DNA of 64,000 bases, from the NCBI GenBank assembly GCA_024234615.1, contig JACKNY010000001.1, positions 1,082,501 through 1,146,500 of the forward strand, given 5' to 3'. Numbering within the stretch: the stretch's first letter is position 1; each line of letters begins with the position of its first letter. Both the position numbers and the translations under genes were made by a program. Shown piece after piece: positions 1 through 9,099 of this stretch. The notes beneath the pieces were generated by a model. That model saw only the letters and a list, made by a program, of their open reading frames with translations, was not told the origin of the DNA and did no database searches. Source of the stretch: Pseudomonadales bacterium. Lineage in GTDB: Bacteria > Pseudomonadota > Gammaproteobacteria > Pseudomonadales > IMCC2047.

Positions 1-116
1 CGGCCTTTCCAGAGGGCATGATGCTGGCGATCCTCTTTGGTAATCTGTTTGCGCCTTTGATTGATCACTTTGTGGTTCAGGCCAATATCAAGCGGAGGGC
101 ATTGCGCAATGTCTAG
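1..116 (+). CDS. nqrB: NqrB C-terminus (partial): Na+-translocating NADH:quinone reductase subunit B
   Basis: Only the last 37 complete codons are present, read in frame from base 3 to a TAG at 114-116. The peptide contains EGMMLAILFGNLFAPLID followed by a basic tail, which matches the usual NqrB C-terminus: the end of the last membrane helix and a short cytoplasmic tail. NqrB is a membrane subunit of the Na+-pumping NADH:quinone oxidoreductase and carries covalent FMN and riboflavin. The stop overlaps the nqrC start (ATG at 109), so translation is probably coupled. The start lies outside the window. Confidence 0.9.
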   Translation, partial: AFPEGMMLAILFGNLFAPLIDHFVVQANIKRRALRNV

Positions 117-879
117 TAATGATACCGTTCAAAAAACCGTCAAAGTAGCGTTGCTACTTTGTCTAGTGTGTTCGATCGTGGTGTCCGGTGCGGCGGTAAT
201 CTTAAAACCAATTCAACTGGCCAATAAGGCGCTCGACCGTAAAACCAATATTCTCGCTGCAGCAGGCTTTGAAACAAAAGGCCAGGATATTGACGCGCTG
301 TTCCATCAGTTTACGCCGAAGGTCGTGGACTTGGACGCTGGGGTTTATACCTCTGTTGTAGATGCGGAAACCTATGATCAGCGCAAGGCTGCAAAAGATC
401 CGAAACTGTCCGACGCGTTAAGTGATGCTGATGATACTGCGAGTATTAATCGTCGTGAGCGCTATGCGACGGTCTACCTGTTGGAAAAAGAAGGTAAAGT
501 GGATCGTATCATCATTCCCGTTCACGGCTATGGCTTGTGGTCGACCCTCTATGGCTTTCTGGCCTTGGAGGGAGATGGCAACACGGTTGCGGGGTTAGGC
601 TTTTATTCTCATGCTGAAACACCTGGGCTCGGCGGTGAGGTGGATAATCCTCGCTGGAAATCACAATGGGTTGGCAAGCACATTTTTGATGAGCAGGGGC
701 AGGCTCAGATCGAGCTGGTTAAGTCTGTAGATCCAAGCGACCCAAGAGCAATATACAAAGTTGATGCGCTTTCTGGCGCAACGCTAACGAGTAACGGTGT
801 GGAAAACCTCATTCGTTTCTGGATTGGTGAGAAAGGCTTTGGTTCCTATTTGGCTAATTTACGTGCGGGAGAGGTGTGA
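109..879 (+). CDS. nqrC: Na+-translocating NADH:quinone reductase subunit C
   Basis: 256 aa. The frame is open from base 61, but the ATG at 109 overlapping the nqrB stop gives the normal NqrC N-terminus with one membrane helix at about residues 15-35. NqrC carries covalently bound FMN in the periplasmic part of the Na+-NQR complex. The flavinylation motif SGAT is visible with its Thr at residue 225, the same number as in Vibrio cholerae NqrC. FMN is attached there by ApbE, encoded three genes downstream. The gene ends with a TGA at 877-879, just before the nqrD start at 882. Confidence 0.96.
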   Translation: MSSNDTVQKTVKVALLLCLVCSIVVSGAAVILKPIQLANKALDRKTNILAAAGFETKGQDIDALFHQFTPKVVDLDAGVYTSVVDAETYDQRKAAKDPKLSDALSDADDTASINRRERYATVYLLEKEGKVDRIIIPVHGYGLWSTLYGFLALEGDGNTVAGLGFYSHAETPGLGGEVDNPRWKSQWVGKHIFDEQGQAQIELVKSVDPSDPRAIYKVDALSGATLTSNGVENLIRFWIGEKGFGSYLANLRAGEV

Positions 880-881
880 TT

Positions 882-1553
882 ATGTCAGAAGTCACCGCAA
901 AATCAGTAGTAGTAACACCCATATTTGAGAATAACCCGATTGCGCTGCAGATTCTTGGCATTTGTTCTGCGCTTGCGGTCACCAGCAGTTTACAGGTTAC
1001 CCTGGTCATGTGTATCGCGCTGACCTTGGTAACGGCTTTTTCAAACCTGTCGATTGCTGCAATACGTCACCATATTCCGAGTAGTATCCGGATTATCGTG
1101 CAAATGATCATTATCGCCTCTTTGGTAATAGTGGTGGACCAGATTCTTAAGGCTTATGCCTATAGCATCAGCAAACAGCTGTCAGTGTTTGTTGGTTTGA
1201 TTATTACCAACTGTATCGTCATGGGTCGTGCCGAAGCCTTTGCCATGAAAAATCCTCCTGGACTGAGTTTTCTGGATGGGGTTGGTAATGGTTTAGGTTA
1301 TAGCGTCGTGCTGATCTCCGTGGCGGTAATTCGAGAGCTATTTGGTGCGGGTAAGTTGTTTGGTATAGAAATATTTTCATTGGTGAATGACGGCGGTTGG
1401 TATGTTCCCAATGGTCTGTTGTTACTGCCGCCAAGTGCATTTTTCATTATCGGCTTGTTGATCTGGGCATTGCGTAGCTGGAAACCGAATCAAGTGGAAG
1501 CAAAGGAATATGAGCTAGCACCGCAAACCACTGGCATGCAGGAGGCACACTAA
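882..1553 (+). CDS. nqrD: Na+-translocating NADH:quinone reductase subunit D
   Basis: 223 aa, almost entirely membrane-embedded with about six hydrophobic helices. The frame opens at a GTG at 876, but the ATG at 882 (MSEVTAK) is preferred. NqrD and NqrE are homologous subunits that form the membrane core and share an iron centre between them. The conserved segments NCIVMGRAEAFA and VAVIRELFGAGKLFG are typical of NqrD/RnfE. Its stop overlaps the nqrE ATG by one base (TAATG), indicating coupled translation. Confidence 0.96.
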   Translation: MSEVTAKSVVVTPIFENNPIALQILGICSALAVTSSLQVTLVMCIALTLVTAFSNLSIAAIRHHIPSSIRIIVQMIIIASLVIVVDQILKAYAYSISKQLSVFVGLIITNCIVMGRAEAFAMKNPPGLSFLDGVGNGLGYSVVLISVAVIRELFGAGKLFGIEIFSLVNDGGWYVPNGLLLLPPSAFFIIGLLIWALRSWKPNQVEAKEYELAPQTTGMQEAH

Positions 1554-2164
1554 TGTTTGAGTATTACTTAAGTCTATTCGTGAAGGCTGTGTTTGTAGAA
1601 AACATGGCGTTAGCCTTTTTCCTCGGTATGTGTACCTTTCTTGCAGTTTCCAAGAAGGTGCAAACGGCAATTGGATTAGGGGTTGCCGTGGTGGTGGTTC
1701 AGACCATCACAATTCCTGTTAATAATTTAATCTATACCTACTTGCTGGCTGATGGCGCTTTGGCTTGGGCGGGTTTTCCCGAAGCAGATTTGAGCTTTTT
1801 GGGCCTGTTGAGTTATATCGGTGTTATCGCGGCGTTAGTACAGATTCTAGAAATGTTTTTGGATCGTTATGTACCCGCGCTATATAACGCGCTGGGGGTT
1901 TTCCTGCCCTTAATCACGGTGAACTGCGCAATTATGGGTGGCTCTCTCTTTATGGTGGAACGTGACTACAATTTTGCCGAGAGCGTGGTGTATGGCTTGG
2001 GCTCTGGTACCGGCTGGGCGTTGGCTATTGCCACGTTGGCCGGTATTCGGGAGAAATTGAAATACAGTGACGTACCTCATGGGTTGCGTGGACTAGGCAT
2101 CACCTTTATTACCGTTGGATTGATGTCGCTTGGGTTTATGTCATTTTCTGGCATTCAACTCTAA
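1553..2164 (+). CDS. nqrE: Na+-translocating NADH:quinone reductase subunit E
   Basis: 203 aa integral membrane protein of the NqrE/RnfA family, with about six helices. Recognisable family segments are VFVENMALAFFLGMCTFLA near the N-terminus and TVNCAIMGGSLFM around residue 125. The latter contains the Cys that with NqrD holds the intramembrane iron site. The length is normal for the family. It overlaps nqrD by one base and lies 33 bp before nqrF. Confidence 0.96.
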   Translation: MFEYYLSLFVKAVFVENMALAFFLGMCTFLAVSKKVQTAIGLGVAVVVVQTITIPVNNLIYTYLLADGALAWAGFPEADLSFLGLLSYIGVIAALVQILEMFLDRYVPALYNALGVFLPLITVNCAIMGGSLFMVERDYNFAESVVYGLGSGTGWALAIATLAGIREKLKYSDVPHGLRGLGITFITVGLMSLGFMSFSGIQL

Positions 2165-2197
2165 TCAACTGAACGGGCAAATGGGAAAGATTTAACC

Positions 2198-3427
2198 ATG
2201 AATTTATCAGACATCTATTTAGGGGTCGGAATGTTCACCGCCATCGTGCTGTTTTTGGTGGTGGTGATCCTGATGGCCAGGGCGAAACTTGTTAGCTCCG
2301 GCGCGGTTACTATTGAAATCAACGGTGATCCAGCGCATACCATTAAGGTTGCGGCGGGCGATAAACTATTACAAACCCTTGCGGGTGCTGGCGTTTTCCT
2401 GTCTTCTGCTTGTGGCGGCGGCGGTACCTGCGCGCAGTGTAAATGTACTGTGCTGGAGGGTGGTGGATCCATGCTGCCGACGGAAGAAGGGCATTTCACA
2501 CGCGGACAAAAACGCGCCGGAGAGCGTTTATCTTGCCAAGTGGCAGTTAAGCAGGATATGAAAATTGAAGTGCCGGAAGAAGTATTTGGTGTTAAACACT
2601 GGCGCTGCAAGGTTCGTTCGAACGACAACGTAGCAACCTTTATTAAAGAGTTAGTGCTGGAATTGCCAGAGGGCGAAAGTGTTGATTTCCGCGCTGGGGG
2701 ATATGTTCAGCTGGAAGCGCCACCACATCACGTCAAATACAAAGATTTTATCGTTGACGAGAAGTATCACGGTGATTGGGATCGATTCAACATTTGGCAG
2801 CATGAGTCCCATGTGACAGAAAAGGTGATACGTGCTTATTCAATGGCGAACTACCCAGAGGAAAAGGGCATCGTAAAATTCAACATTCGGATTGCATCGC
2901 CGCCGCCGGGAACTAACTACCCAGCCGGTAAAATGTCATCCTATGTGTTCAGCTTGAAACCGGGCGATGAAATCGATGTGTTCGGTCCATTCGGAGAGTT
3001 TTTTGCGAAGAAAACTGATGCTGAGATGGTGTTTATTGGCGGCGGTGCAGGCATGGCACCGATGCGTTCACATATTTTTGATCAGCTCAAGCGGCTTGGT
3101 AGTAAACGTAAAATGTCTTTCTGGTACGGCGCGCGCAGTATGCGTGAGATGTTCTATCAGGATGAATATGACCAACTGGCCAAGGACAATGAGAATTTTA
3201 CCTGGCATGTTGCTTTGTCTGATCCGATGCCGGAAGATAATTGGACTGGCTACACAGGCTTTATTCACAACGTGCTTTATGAGAATTACCTCAAGGACCA
3301 CCCCGCGCCGGAAGACTGTGAGTACTATATGTGTGGGCCTCCGATGATGAATGCCGCGGTGATTAAAATGCTGCAGGATTTGGGTGTAGAGCCGGAAAAT
3401 ATATTGTTGGACGATTTTGGTGGTTAA
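2198..3427 (+). CDS. nqrF: Na+-translocating NADH:quinone reductase subunit F (NADH entry subunit)
   Basis: 409 aa. It oxidises NADH and passes electrons into the Na+-NQR complex. One N-terminal membrane helix (residues 8-27) is followed by a plant-type ferredoxin domain whose [2Fe-2S] ligands are visible as C72, C78, C81 and C113. A ferredoxin-reductase domain follows, with the FAD motif RAYSMANYP at 212-220 and the nucleotide motif GGGAGMAP from 281. The C-terminus LLDDFGG is typical of the family. The stop TAA shares a base with the apbE start. Confidence 0.97.
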   Translation: MNLSDIYLGVGMFTAIVLFLVVVILMARAKLVSSGAVTIEINGDPAHTIKVAAGDKLLQTLAGAGVFLSSACGGGGTCAQCKCTVLEGGGSMLPTEEGHFTRGQKRAGERLSCQVAVKQDMKIEVPEEVFGVKHWRCKVRSNDNVATFIKELVLELPEGESVDFRAGGYVQLEAPPHHVKYKDFIVDEKYHGDWDRFNIWQHESHVTEKVIRAYSMANYPEEKGIVKFNIRIASPPPGTNYPAGKMSSYVFSLKPGDEIDVFGPFGEFFAKKTDAEMVFIGGGAGMAPMRSHIFDQLKRLGSKRKMSFWYGARSMREMFYQDEYDQLAKDNENFTWHVALSDPMPEDNWTGYTGFIHNVLYENYLKDHPAPEDCEYYMCGPPMMNAAVIKMLQDLGVEPENILLDDFGG

Positions 3428-4458
3428 TGCGCACTGGCGTGCCTAGGTCAATACTCTATGCAATAACGCTGTTATTGCTACTGGTTGGCTGTTCAGCTAG
3501 GGAAAATGGGTCGGAGTTGGTTAGTATCTCCGGCCCAACTATGGGTACTCAGTTTAATATTAAATATTTTCTGCCTTCCGCTGCATCGATTTCTACAAAG
3601 AAAATTCAATCTAGAGTCGAGGCGCAGCTAGCCAACATTAATCAGCTGATGTCGACCTACTTACTGGATTCGGAATTAAGTCGCTTTAATCGCGCGAAAA
3701 CGAATGAATGGTTTCCAGTATCAAAGGAAACGGTAACAGTGATTGACCTAGCGTTAGAAATTAGCACGCAGACGCAGGGAGCGTTTGATGTGACAGTCGC
3801 CTCCTTGGTTGATCTCTGGGGGTTTGGACCGACCAAGCGAGCGCCAGAGCCACCTTCCGCTGAATTGATTGCCGCAGAGTTAGATAAAGTAGGATATACC
3901 TCTTTACAGGTTGATCAAGCCGCTTCAGCCTTGTTAAAAACTACGGAGCTAACGCTGGATTTATCTGCAATAGCCAAAGGGTATGCGGTTGATCGTGTGG
4001 CGGACGTGCTCAACCTGGCTGGTATTGACAGTTACATGGTTGAAGTTGGTGGAGAGATTAGGGCCAAGGGCATGAAACCGGAGCAACAACCCTGGCGCAT
4101 TGCAATAGAGTCGCCAGTACCTACACAGAGGGCGGTTCAGCGTGTCATAGAACTGACCGATATTGCGGTGGCGACATCTGGTGATTACAGGAATTATTTT
4201 GAAAAAGATGGTCGGCGATATTCGCATACCATTGACCCGGTAACCGGATATCCGATTACTCATGCGCTGGCCTCAGTGACCGTTTTGGCAGAGACAAGTG
4301 CGCGTGCGGATGCATTAGCAACGGCGCTGATGGTGATGGGGCCAGAACGGGCTCTGGTCTTTGCCAATAGCCATAAATTACCGGTTTTTTTAATTGTTAA
4401 GCAAGCATCAGGTTTTACGGAAGTTGCATCTGATGCCTTTGCGGGCTGGATTAACTAG
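3427..4458 (+). CDS. apbE: FAD:protein FMN transferase (ApbE lipoprotein)
   Basis: 343 aa. ApbE attaches FMN by a phosphodiester bond to Thr in SGAT-type motifs of NqrB and NqrC. The N-terminus is a lipoprotein signal with the lipobox LLVGCSA (Cys22), so the enzyme sits on the periplasmic side where its targets are. Family motifs visible are GPTMGTQFNI, the DLSAIAKGYAVDRVAD segment and HTIDPVTGYPI. It overlaps nqrF by one base. Its position in the nqr operon matches its job on the upstream gene products. Confidence 0.95.
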   Translation: MRTGVPRSILYAITLLLLLVGCSARENGSELVSISGPTMGTQFNIKYFLPSAASISTKKIQSRVEAQLANINQLMSTYLLDSELSRFNRAKTNEWFPVSKETVTVIDLALEISTQTQGAFDVTVASLVDLWGFGPTKRAPEPPSAELIAAELDKVGYTSLQVDQAASALLKTTELTLDLSAIAKGYAVDRVADVLNLAGIDSYMVEVGGEIRAKGMKPEQQPWRIAIESPVPTQRAVQRVIELTDIAVATSGDYRNYFEKDGRRYSHTIDPVTGYPITHALASVTVLAETSARADALATALMVMGPERALVFANSHKLPVFLIVKQASGFTEVASDAFAGWIN

Positions 4459-4490
4459 CCGGCAGCAATAAGTATTATCCGAGGTATTCT

Positions 4491-4709
4491 ATGTCTGTCG
4501 TAATTGCCGTTTTTGTTTTTATGTTATTCATTGTGTTGGCGATGTCGGTTGGTGTGCTATTTACCGGTAAAGCCATTAAAGGTTCCTGCGGCGGACTCAG
4601 TGCGCTTGGCATGAAGTCGGCGTGCGATGTTTGTGGCGGCAAGGATGATGAATGTGAAAAAGAACAACAAAATAAAATCAAACTCCGCCAACTGGAAGAT
4701 GATGCCTAA
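4491..4709 (+). CDS. nqrM: Na+-NQR maturation protein NqrM
   Basis: 72 aa, with one N-terminal membrane helix (residues 3-25) and a short cysteine-rich tail with C33, C45, C48 and C55. This is the DUF539/NqrM family, needed for assembly of Na+-NQR and thought to deliver iron to the NqrD/NqrE centre. Gene order nqrF-apbE-nqrM is the usual one in Gammaproteobacteria. It is the last gene of the nqr operon; no obvious terminator hairpin follows in the 107 bp before sthA. Confidence 0.93.
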   Translation: MSVVIAVFVFMLFIVLAMSVGVLFTGKAIKGSCGGLSALGMKSACDVCGGKDDECEKEQQNKIKLRQLEDDA

Positions 4710-4816
4710 GTTGTCAGCGTTCAATCACCTCGCAAGCCAGTGTTATTGTGACTTAAGCACAAAAATGAGCATATAACCTTTAGCGTTATAGCGTTCTCAA
4801 ACAGCAAGGGGGAAGA

Positions 4817-6271
4817 GTGGGAAACGCAGATACACATTATGATACGGTTGTCATCGGCAGTGGACCGGGTGGTGAAGCTGCGGCAATTAATCTGGCCAAG
4901 CATGGTCGCCGGGTCGCAGTAGTTGAACGTCATAAATTTGTCGGCGGCGCCTGTACTCATCTCGGCACGATACCCTCCAAAGCCTTACGCCATTCAGTGC
5001 GAAGAACTATTCAATTTAATACTGACCCAATGTTCCGTAGTATCGGAGAGCCCCGGATTTTTACCTATCAGGAAGTGCTAAACCGGGCGGAAAAAGTGAT
5101 AGAAAAGCAGGTGGATTTACGCACTGATTTCTATCCTCATAATCGTATTAAGCTAATCCGTGGGCACGCACGCTTTGTCGATCAGAATACTCTTAACATT
5201 CAGACCGAAGATAAGGTGAAACAATTTGAAATCACTGCGGATACCTTTGTTGTTGCCGTTGGCTCACACCCCTACCGTCCTTCAGATGTAGATTTTCAGC
5301 ATGCGCGAGTCTACAGTAGCGATGATATTCTTGGTATGAAATTCACACCCCGTAGCTTGATTATTTATGGTGCGGGCGTGATTGGTTGTGAATACGCATC
5401 GATATTTGCCGGATTAGGTGCGCGGGTAGACTTGCTCAATTCCCGTGATCGCCTGCTTTCCTTTCTTGATGATGAGATATCTGATGCCCTTGGCTACCAG
5501 TTGCGTCGTAGCGGGGTGCGTATTCGTAATAATGAAGAATACGAAAAGGTTGAAGTGGCCGACGAATATGTGGCGGTACAGCTGAAATCAGGTAAGGTGA
5601 TTAAAGCCAATGCGTTACTCTGGTGTAATGGCCGGACTGGCAATACGCAGAATTTGGGGCTCGAGAATGTCGAATTGGAGGCCGATTCACGTGGCCTGCT
5701 CAAGGTCGACAAGTGTTTTCGTACTAAGGTACCCAATATCTATGCGGTCGGTGATGTTGTCGGTTGGCCCAGTCTGGCCAGCGCGTCGTACGATCAGGGA
5801 CGTGCCGCGTCTTTTGATATCCTGGGTAAAGTGAGTTATTGGAAAGGGGATTATGTGCCAACCGGCATCTACACCATCCCTGAAATTAGCTCAGTGGGTA
5901 AAAATGAACGGGAATTGACGGCAGCAAAAATTCCCTATGAAGTCGGGCAGGCCAATTTCAGAGATACTGCGCGTGGTCATATTTCTGAAGAAAAAATAGG
6001 TATGCTAAAGCTTCTCTTTCACTCTGAAACACTGGAAATTCTCGGTATTCATTGTTTTGGTGATCAAGCTGCGGAGATTATCCATATCGGCCAAGCTATC
6101 ATGAGTCAAAAGGGGGAGGGTAATACCATCAAGTATTTTACCTGCCATACCTTTAACTACCCCACGATGGCGGAAGCCTACCGTACGGCGGCATTAGATG
6201 GGTTAAACCGTATTCGTCACCGGGTGCCGGATAAGTGGGATATTGATTTAACGGGGCCTAAAGGAAAATAA
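4817..6271 (+). CDS. sthA: Soluble pyridine nucleotide transhydrogenase (Si-specific)
   Basis: 484 aa cytoplasmic flavoprotein that transfers hydride between NADPH and NAD+. The start is a GTG at 4817 behind a strong AAGGGGGAAGA ribosome-binding site. The FAD motif GSGPGG is at residues 14-19. The disulfide reductase active site CxxxxC is here C46-THLG-T51, so the second Cys is Thr, which is the SthA hallmark separating it from lipoamide dehydrogenase. The second Rossmann motif GAGVIGCEYASIFAGLG and the C-terminal dimerisation domain are intact. A hairpin terminator overlaps its stop codon. Confidence 0.95.
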   Translation: MGNADTHYDTVVIGSGPGGEAAAINLAKHGRRVAVVERHKFVGGACTHLGTIPSKALRHSVRRTIQFNTDPMFRSIGEPRIFTYQEVLNRAEKVIEKQVDLRTDFYPHNRIKLIRGHARFVDQNTLNIQTEDKVKQFEITADTFVVAVGSHPYRPSDVDFQHARVYSSDDILGMKFTPRSLIIYGAGVIGCEYASIFAGLGARVDLLNSRDRLLSFLDDEISDALGYQLRRSGVRIRNNEEYEKVEVADEYVAVQLKSGKVIKANALLWCNGRTGNTQNLGLENVELEADSRGLLKVDKCFRTKVPNIYAVGDVVGWPSLASASYDQGRAASFDILGKVSYWKGDYVPTGIYTIPEISSVGKNERELTAAKIPYEVGQANFRDTARGHISEEKIGMLKLLFHSETLEILGIHCFGDQAAEIIHIGQAIMSQKGEGNTIKYFTCHTFNYPTMAEAYRTAALDGLNRIRHRVPDKWDIDLTGPKGK

Positions 6272-6300
6272 CGGCAAGAATTTGTGTCCCTGCCGTTTTT
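6270..6300. terminator. Hairpin terminator between convergent sthA and DAHP synthase genes
   Basis: A 7-bp perfect stem, AACGGCA at 6270-6276 with TGCCGTT at 6291-6297, is followed by further T residues on the plus strand. It begins at the sthA stop codon and ends just before the stop of the convergent gene, so it may serve both directions. Confidence 0.7.
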
Positions 6301-6306
6301 CGTATT

Positions 6307-7410
6307 CTAGCTGATCAAGGCGCAGCGTTTCTTGTAAGCATCATGCGCGATTTGAACATCTTCCAGGAATAAGGGTAATTCCTCCAGTAATAGCGCTTGG
6401 GGCCCATCTACCAAGGCTTTGCTTGGTGCCGGATGGAAATCCACTAGCACCATATTGGCGCCAGCGATAATGCCTTGCGCGGTGGCATGCATTACGTCCA
6501 GCAAGCCATCAGGAGCGACTTCACGGGTACCTACTGAGTGTGAGGGGTCGATACATACCGGCATACGGGTCAGGCGTTTAATCACTGGAACCTGAGCGAA
6601 ATCGACCAGATTACGATGCGGTAAGCCAAACTCACTTTTCATACCGCGCAAGCAAAAAATAACATTTGAGTTGCCTTCGCTGGCTAAGTATTCAGCGGCG
6701 TTTAATGACTCATTTAAGGTAATGCCAAAGCCCCTTTTGAGTAGTACTGGGTAGGTTTTTTGGCGGCCGATAGATTTTAATAGTTCAAAATTCTGGATAT
6801 TCCGTGTACCTACCTGTAACAGAACGCCCGTAGGATTACCGCAAGCTTCCAGGCAGCGATGAATTTCTTCGATGTGCGATTCGTGTGTAATTTCCATCGC
6901 GATGACCTTAATGCCATATTTGCCTGCCAGTTCAAATACATAGGGCAAACAGGCTTCACCATGGCCCTGGAATGAATAAGGGTTGGTGCGCGGTTTGTAG
7001 GCACCCATACGCGTACATTGTTGATTGTTCTCTTGCAGCGCACGCAGTGTCAGCTCCACATGCTCAGGGTTATCGACTGCGCAAAGTCCAGCGAAGACGT
7101 TTAATCCTTTTTGGTCAAAGTGTACGCCGTTATAATCGAAACCGAAGGTGCGTTGGTTATCCTTATGACGACCCAGAATACGGTATTCTTCCGAGATACG
7201 TATAACACGTTCTACGGCGGGAAGACTTTCGATATCCTCTTTTGTTACCGTGTGGGTATCACCCAATAAATAGATTTCAGTGAGCTTTTGTTTGTCGCCC
7301 TGGATATCATGTTTGTTCAGTTTAACGCCCTGTAACGATTCAAGGTGTCGCCAGGTTTCTTTGAACGCTTCACCGTTCTCATCAGTGTTGGGGTGTAAAA
7401 TTACGAGCAT
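6307..7410 (-). CDS. Type I-beta 3-deoxy-7-phosphoheptulonate (DAHP) synthase, divergent
   Basis: 367 aa. DAHP synthase condenses PEP and erythrose 4-phosphate, the first step to aromatic amino acids. Residues 1-80 resemble the ferredoxin-like regulatory domain of type I-beta enzymes, and the rest is the TIM barrel, with GAYKPRTNPYSFQG at 136-149, PVLLKRGF at 221-228 and DPSHS at 288-292. Expected metal ligands Cys110, His291 and Asp335 are present, but the ligand Glu is Asp324 (VDFHP instead of VEVHP). AGPCSVE reads AGLCAVD and CERG reads CLRG. It is convergent with sthA. The family is clear; whether it keeps normal DAHPS activity is less certain. Confidence 0.82.
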   Translation of the reverse strand: MLVILHPNTDENGEAFKETWRHLESLQGVKLNKHDIQGDKQKLTEIYLLGDTHTVTKEDIESLPAVERVIRISEEYRILGRHKDNQRTFGFDYNGVHFDQKGLNVFAGLCAVDNPEHVELTLRALQENNQQCTRMGAYKPRTNPYSFQGHGEACLPYVFELAGKYGIKVIAMEITHESHIEEIHRCLEACGNPTGVLLQVGTRNIQNFELLKSIGRQKTYPVLLKRGFGITLNESLNAAEYLASEGNSNVIFCLRGMKSEFGLPHRNLVDFAQVPVIKRLTRMPVCIDPSHSVGTREVAPDGLLDVMHATAQGIIAGANMVLVDFHPAPSKALVDGPQALLLEELPLFLEDVQIAHDAYKKRCALIS

Positions 7411-7494
7411 TAAGTAAAAGTCTCCGTGTTAGGTGAGTATTCTATAGTCAAAATTGGTATGCTGAGTATAACGCTAACTTGATATAGATGGTTA

Positions 7495-8949
7495 ATGAGC
7501 ATTTGTTTAAATTTCAATAATAGCTTCAGCCAGTTGCCGGAGATATTTTATCGACGTAAGACCCCGCAAGGTTTAAGTAACCCACAGGTGGTTAGTTTTA
7601 ATGCCAATGCTGCAATGCTAATAGGTTTGGCAGCAAATGCGGATAAAGAGAGCAATTTTGCTGACCTTTTCTGTGGTAATGAACTTGCGCCAGGCTCTGA
7701 TCCTTTAGCCATGGTTTACTCCGGGCACCAATTTGGCGTCTACGTGCCGCAACTGGGAGATGGGCGTGCGCTCCTGCTCGGGGAAACGATAAATCAAATT
7801 GGGGAAAAATGGGATGTGCAGTTAAAGGGCGCTGGTGCTACCCCTTTTTCACGCATGGCTGATGGTCGTGCCGTGTTACGCTCCTGTATTCGTGAATATC
7901 TTTGTTCTGAAGCAATGCACGGACTGGGCATCCCGACGACACGTGCGCTTTGTATTATTGGCAGTGAAGATCCGGTTTATCGTGAAGAAATTGAAACGGC
8001 GGCGGTGATGACGCGCTTGTCGCCGAGCCATGTACGATTTGGCAGTTTTGAATACTTTTATTACACCAAGCAGCCGCACGCGTCGCTACTATTGGCGGAC
8101 TATGTCATCGACCAACATTTTAGCGAGTGGCGAAATTCAGACGACCGTTATCAGAGGCTTTTTGAGCAAGCGGTAGATCGTACTGCTTATATGATTGCGC
8201 AATGGCAGGCGGTTGGGTTTTCTCACGGTGTTATGAATACGGACAATATGTCCATTTTGGGGTTGACCCTGGACTATGGCCCATTTGGGTTTATGGAGGA
8301 TTATGACCCCGGGTATATTTGTAATCATTCCGATGTGCAAGGGCGTTATGCGTTCAATCGTCAACCGATGATTGGCCTGTTTAATCTAAACTGCTTGGCG
8401 CACGCGTTCACTCCGATGCTCAGCGTTGAGCAGCTGAAGGTTTCACTGCAAAAATATGAAAGGCTTTATTTCAAATACTATGAAGGCTTAATGCGCAAAA
8501 AAATTGGTTTGGCTAAGGAAATGGCGGGAGATGATAGGCTTATCGCCGATATGTTGGAATTACTGCATGCCAATCAGGTCGATTACAGTATCTTCCTGCG
8601 CCAGCTTAGTCAGGTGTCGATGCAGGATTCTTCGCACCCAATTGATACTCTGTTCAAAGACCAGCAGGGCTTTTATGAATGGTTTCGTGCTTATCAGACC
8701 CGGTTAGCGGTTGAGGGCGGGTCGGATCGCCAGCGTGCGACAGCAATGAATCGGGTTAACCCAAAATATATTCTGAGAAATTATTTGGCGCATCAGGCGA
8801 TTACAGAAGCACAGCAAGGAAACTACGGTGAGATAGATCGCCTTATGCAAATACTGAGCGCGCCATTTGACGAACATGCTGAGTTTGAACAATACGCTGT
8901 TGCTTCTCCGCAATGGGGAAAGGAGCTCGAGGTAAGTTGTTCATCTTAA
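7495..8949 (+). CDS. selO: SelO/YdiU family protein adenylyltransferase (AMPylator)
   Basis: 484 aa pseudokinase-fold enzyme. Members transfer AMP from ATP to Ser/Thr/Tyr of target proteins and are linked to redox stress. Family segments are YSGHQFGVYVPQLGDGRA, LKGAGATPFSRMADGRAVLRS and GFSHGVMNTDNMSILGLTLDYGPFGF, which holds the catalytic region. The length matches the bacterial family (about 480). The C-terminus is VSCSS, so Cys stands third from the end where the animal homologue has selenocysteine. The gene diverges from the DAHP synthase across an 84-bp spacer. Confidence 0.94.
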   Translation: MSICLNFNNSFSQLPEIFYRRKTPQGLSNPQVVSFNANAAMLIGLAANADKESNFADLFCGNELAPGSDPLAMVYSGHQFGVYVPQLGDGRALLLGETINQIGEKWDVQLKGAGATPFSRMADGRAVLRSCIREYLCSEAMHGLGIPTTRALCIIGSEDPVYREEIETAAVMTRLSPSHVRFGSFEYFYYTKQPHASLLLADYVIDQHFSEWRNSDDRYQRLFEQAVDRTAYMIAQWQAVGFSHGVMNTDNMSILGLTLDYGPFGFMEDYDPGYICNHSDVQGRYAFNRQPMIGLFNLNCLAHAFTPMLSVEQLKVSLQKYERLYFKYYEGLMRKKIGLAKEMAGDDRLIADMLELLHANQVDYSIFLRQLSQVSMQDSSHPIDTLFKDQQGFYEWFRAYQTRLAVEGGSDRQRATAMNRVNPKYILRNYLAHQAITEAQQGNYGEIDRLMQILSAPFDEHAEFEQYAVASPQWGKELEVSCSS

Positions 8950-9099
8950 TACTGATTCAACGATAGAGCATAGTGAAAAATTTACTTTTAAAATATTCCG
9001 ATTTAGTGTCGGATGATTTAGTATTGGGTTGGTACAATTATTGCCTATTCATAATTTTGTGGGTGGGAAGTCTGAGTTAATAATAAAAATAGGTTTACT

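Noticed and set aside
2215..2628. Antisense ORF of 137 aa over nqrF
   Set aside because: Shadow of the ferredoxin domain coding region; Pro/Ser/Thr-rich with no family features.
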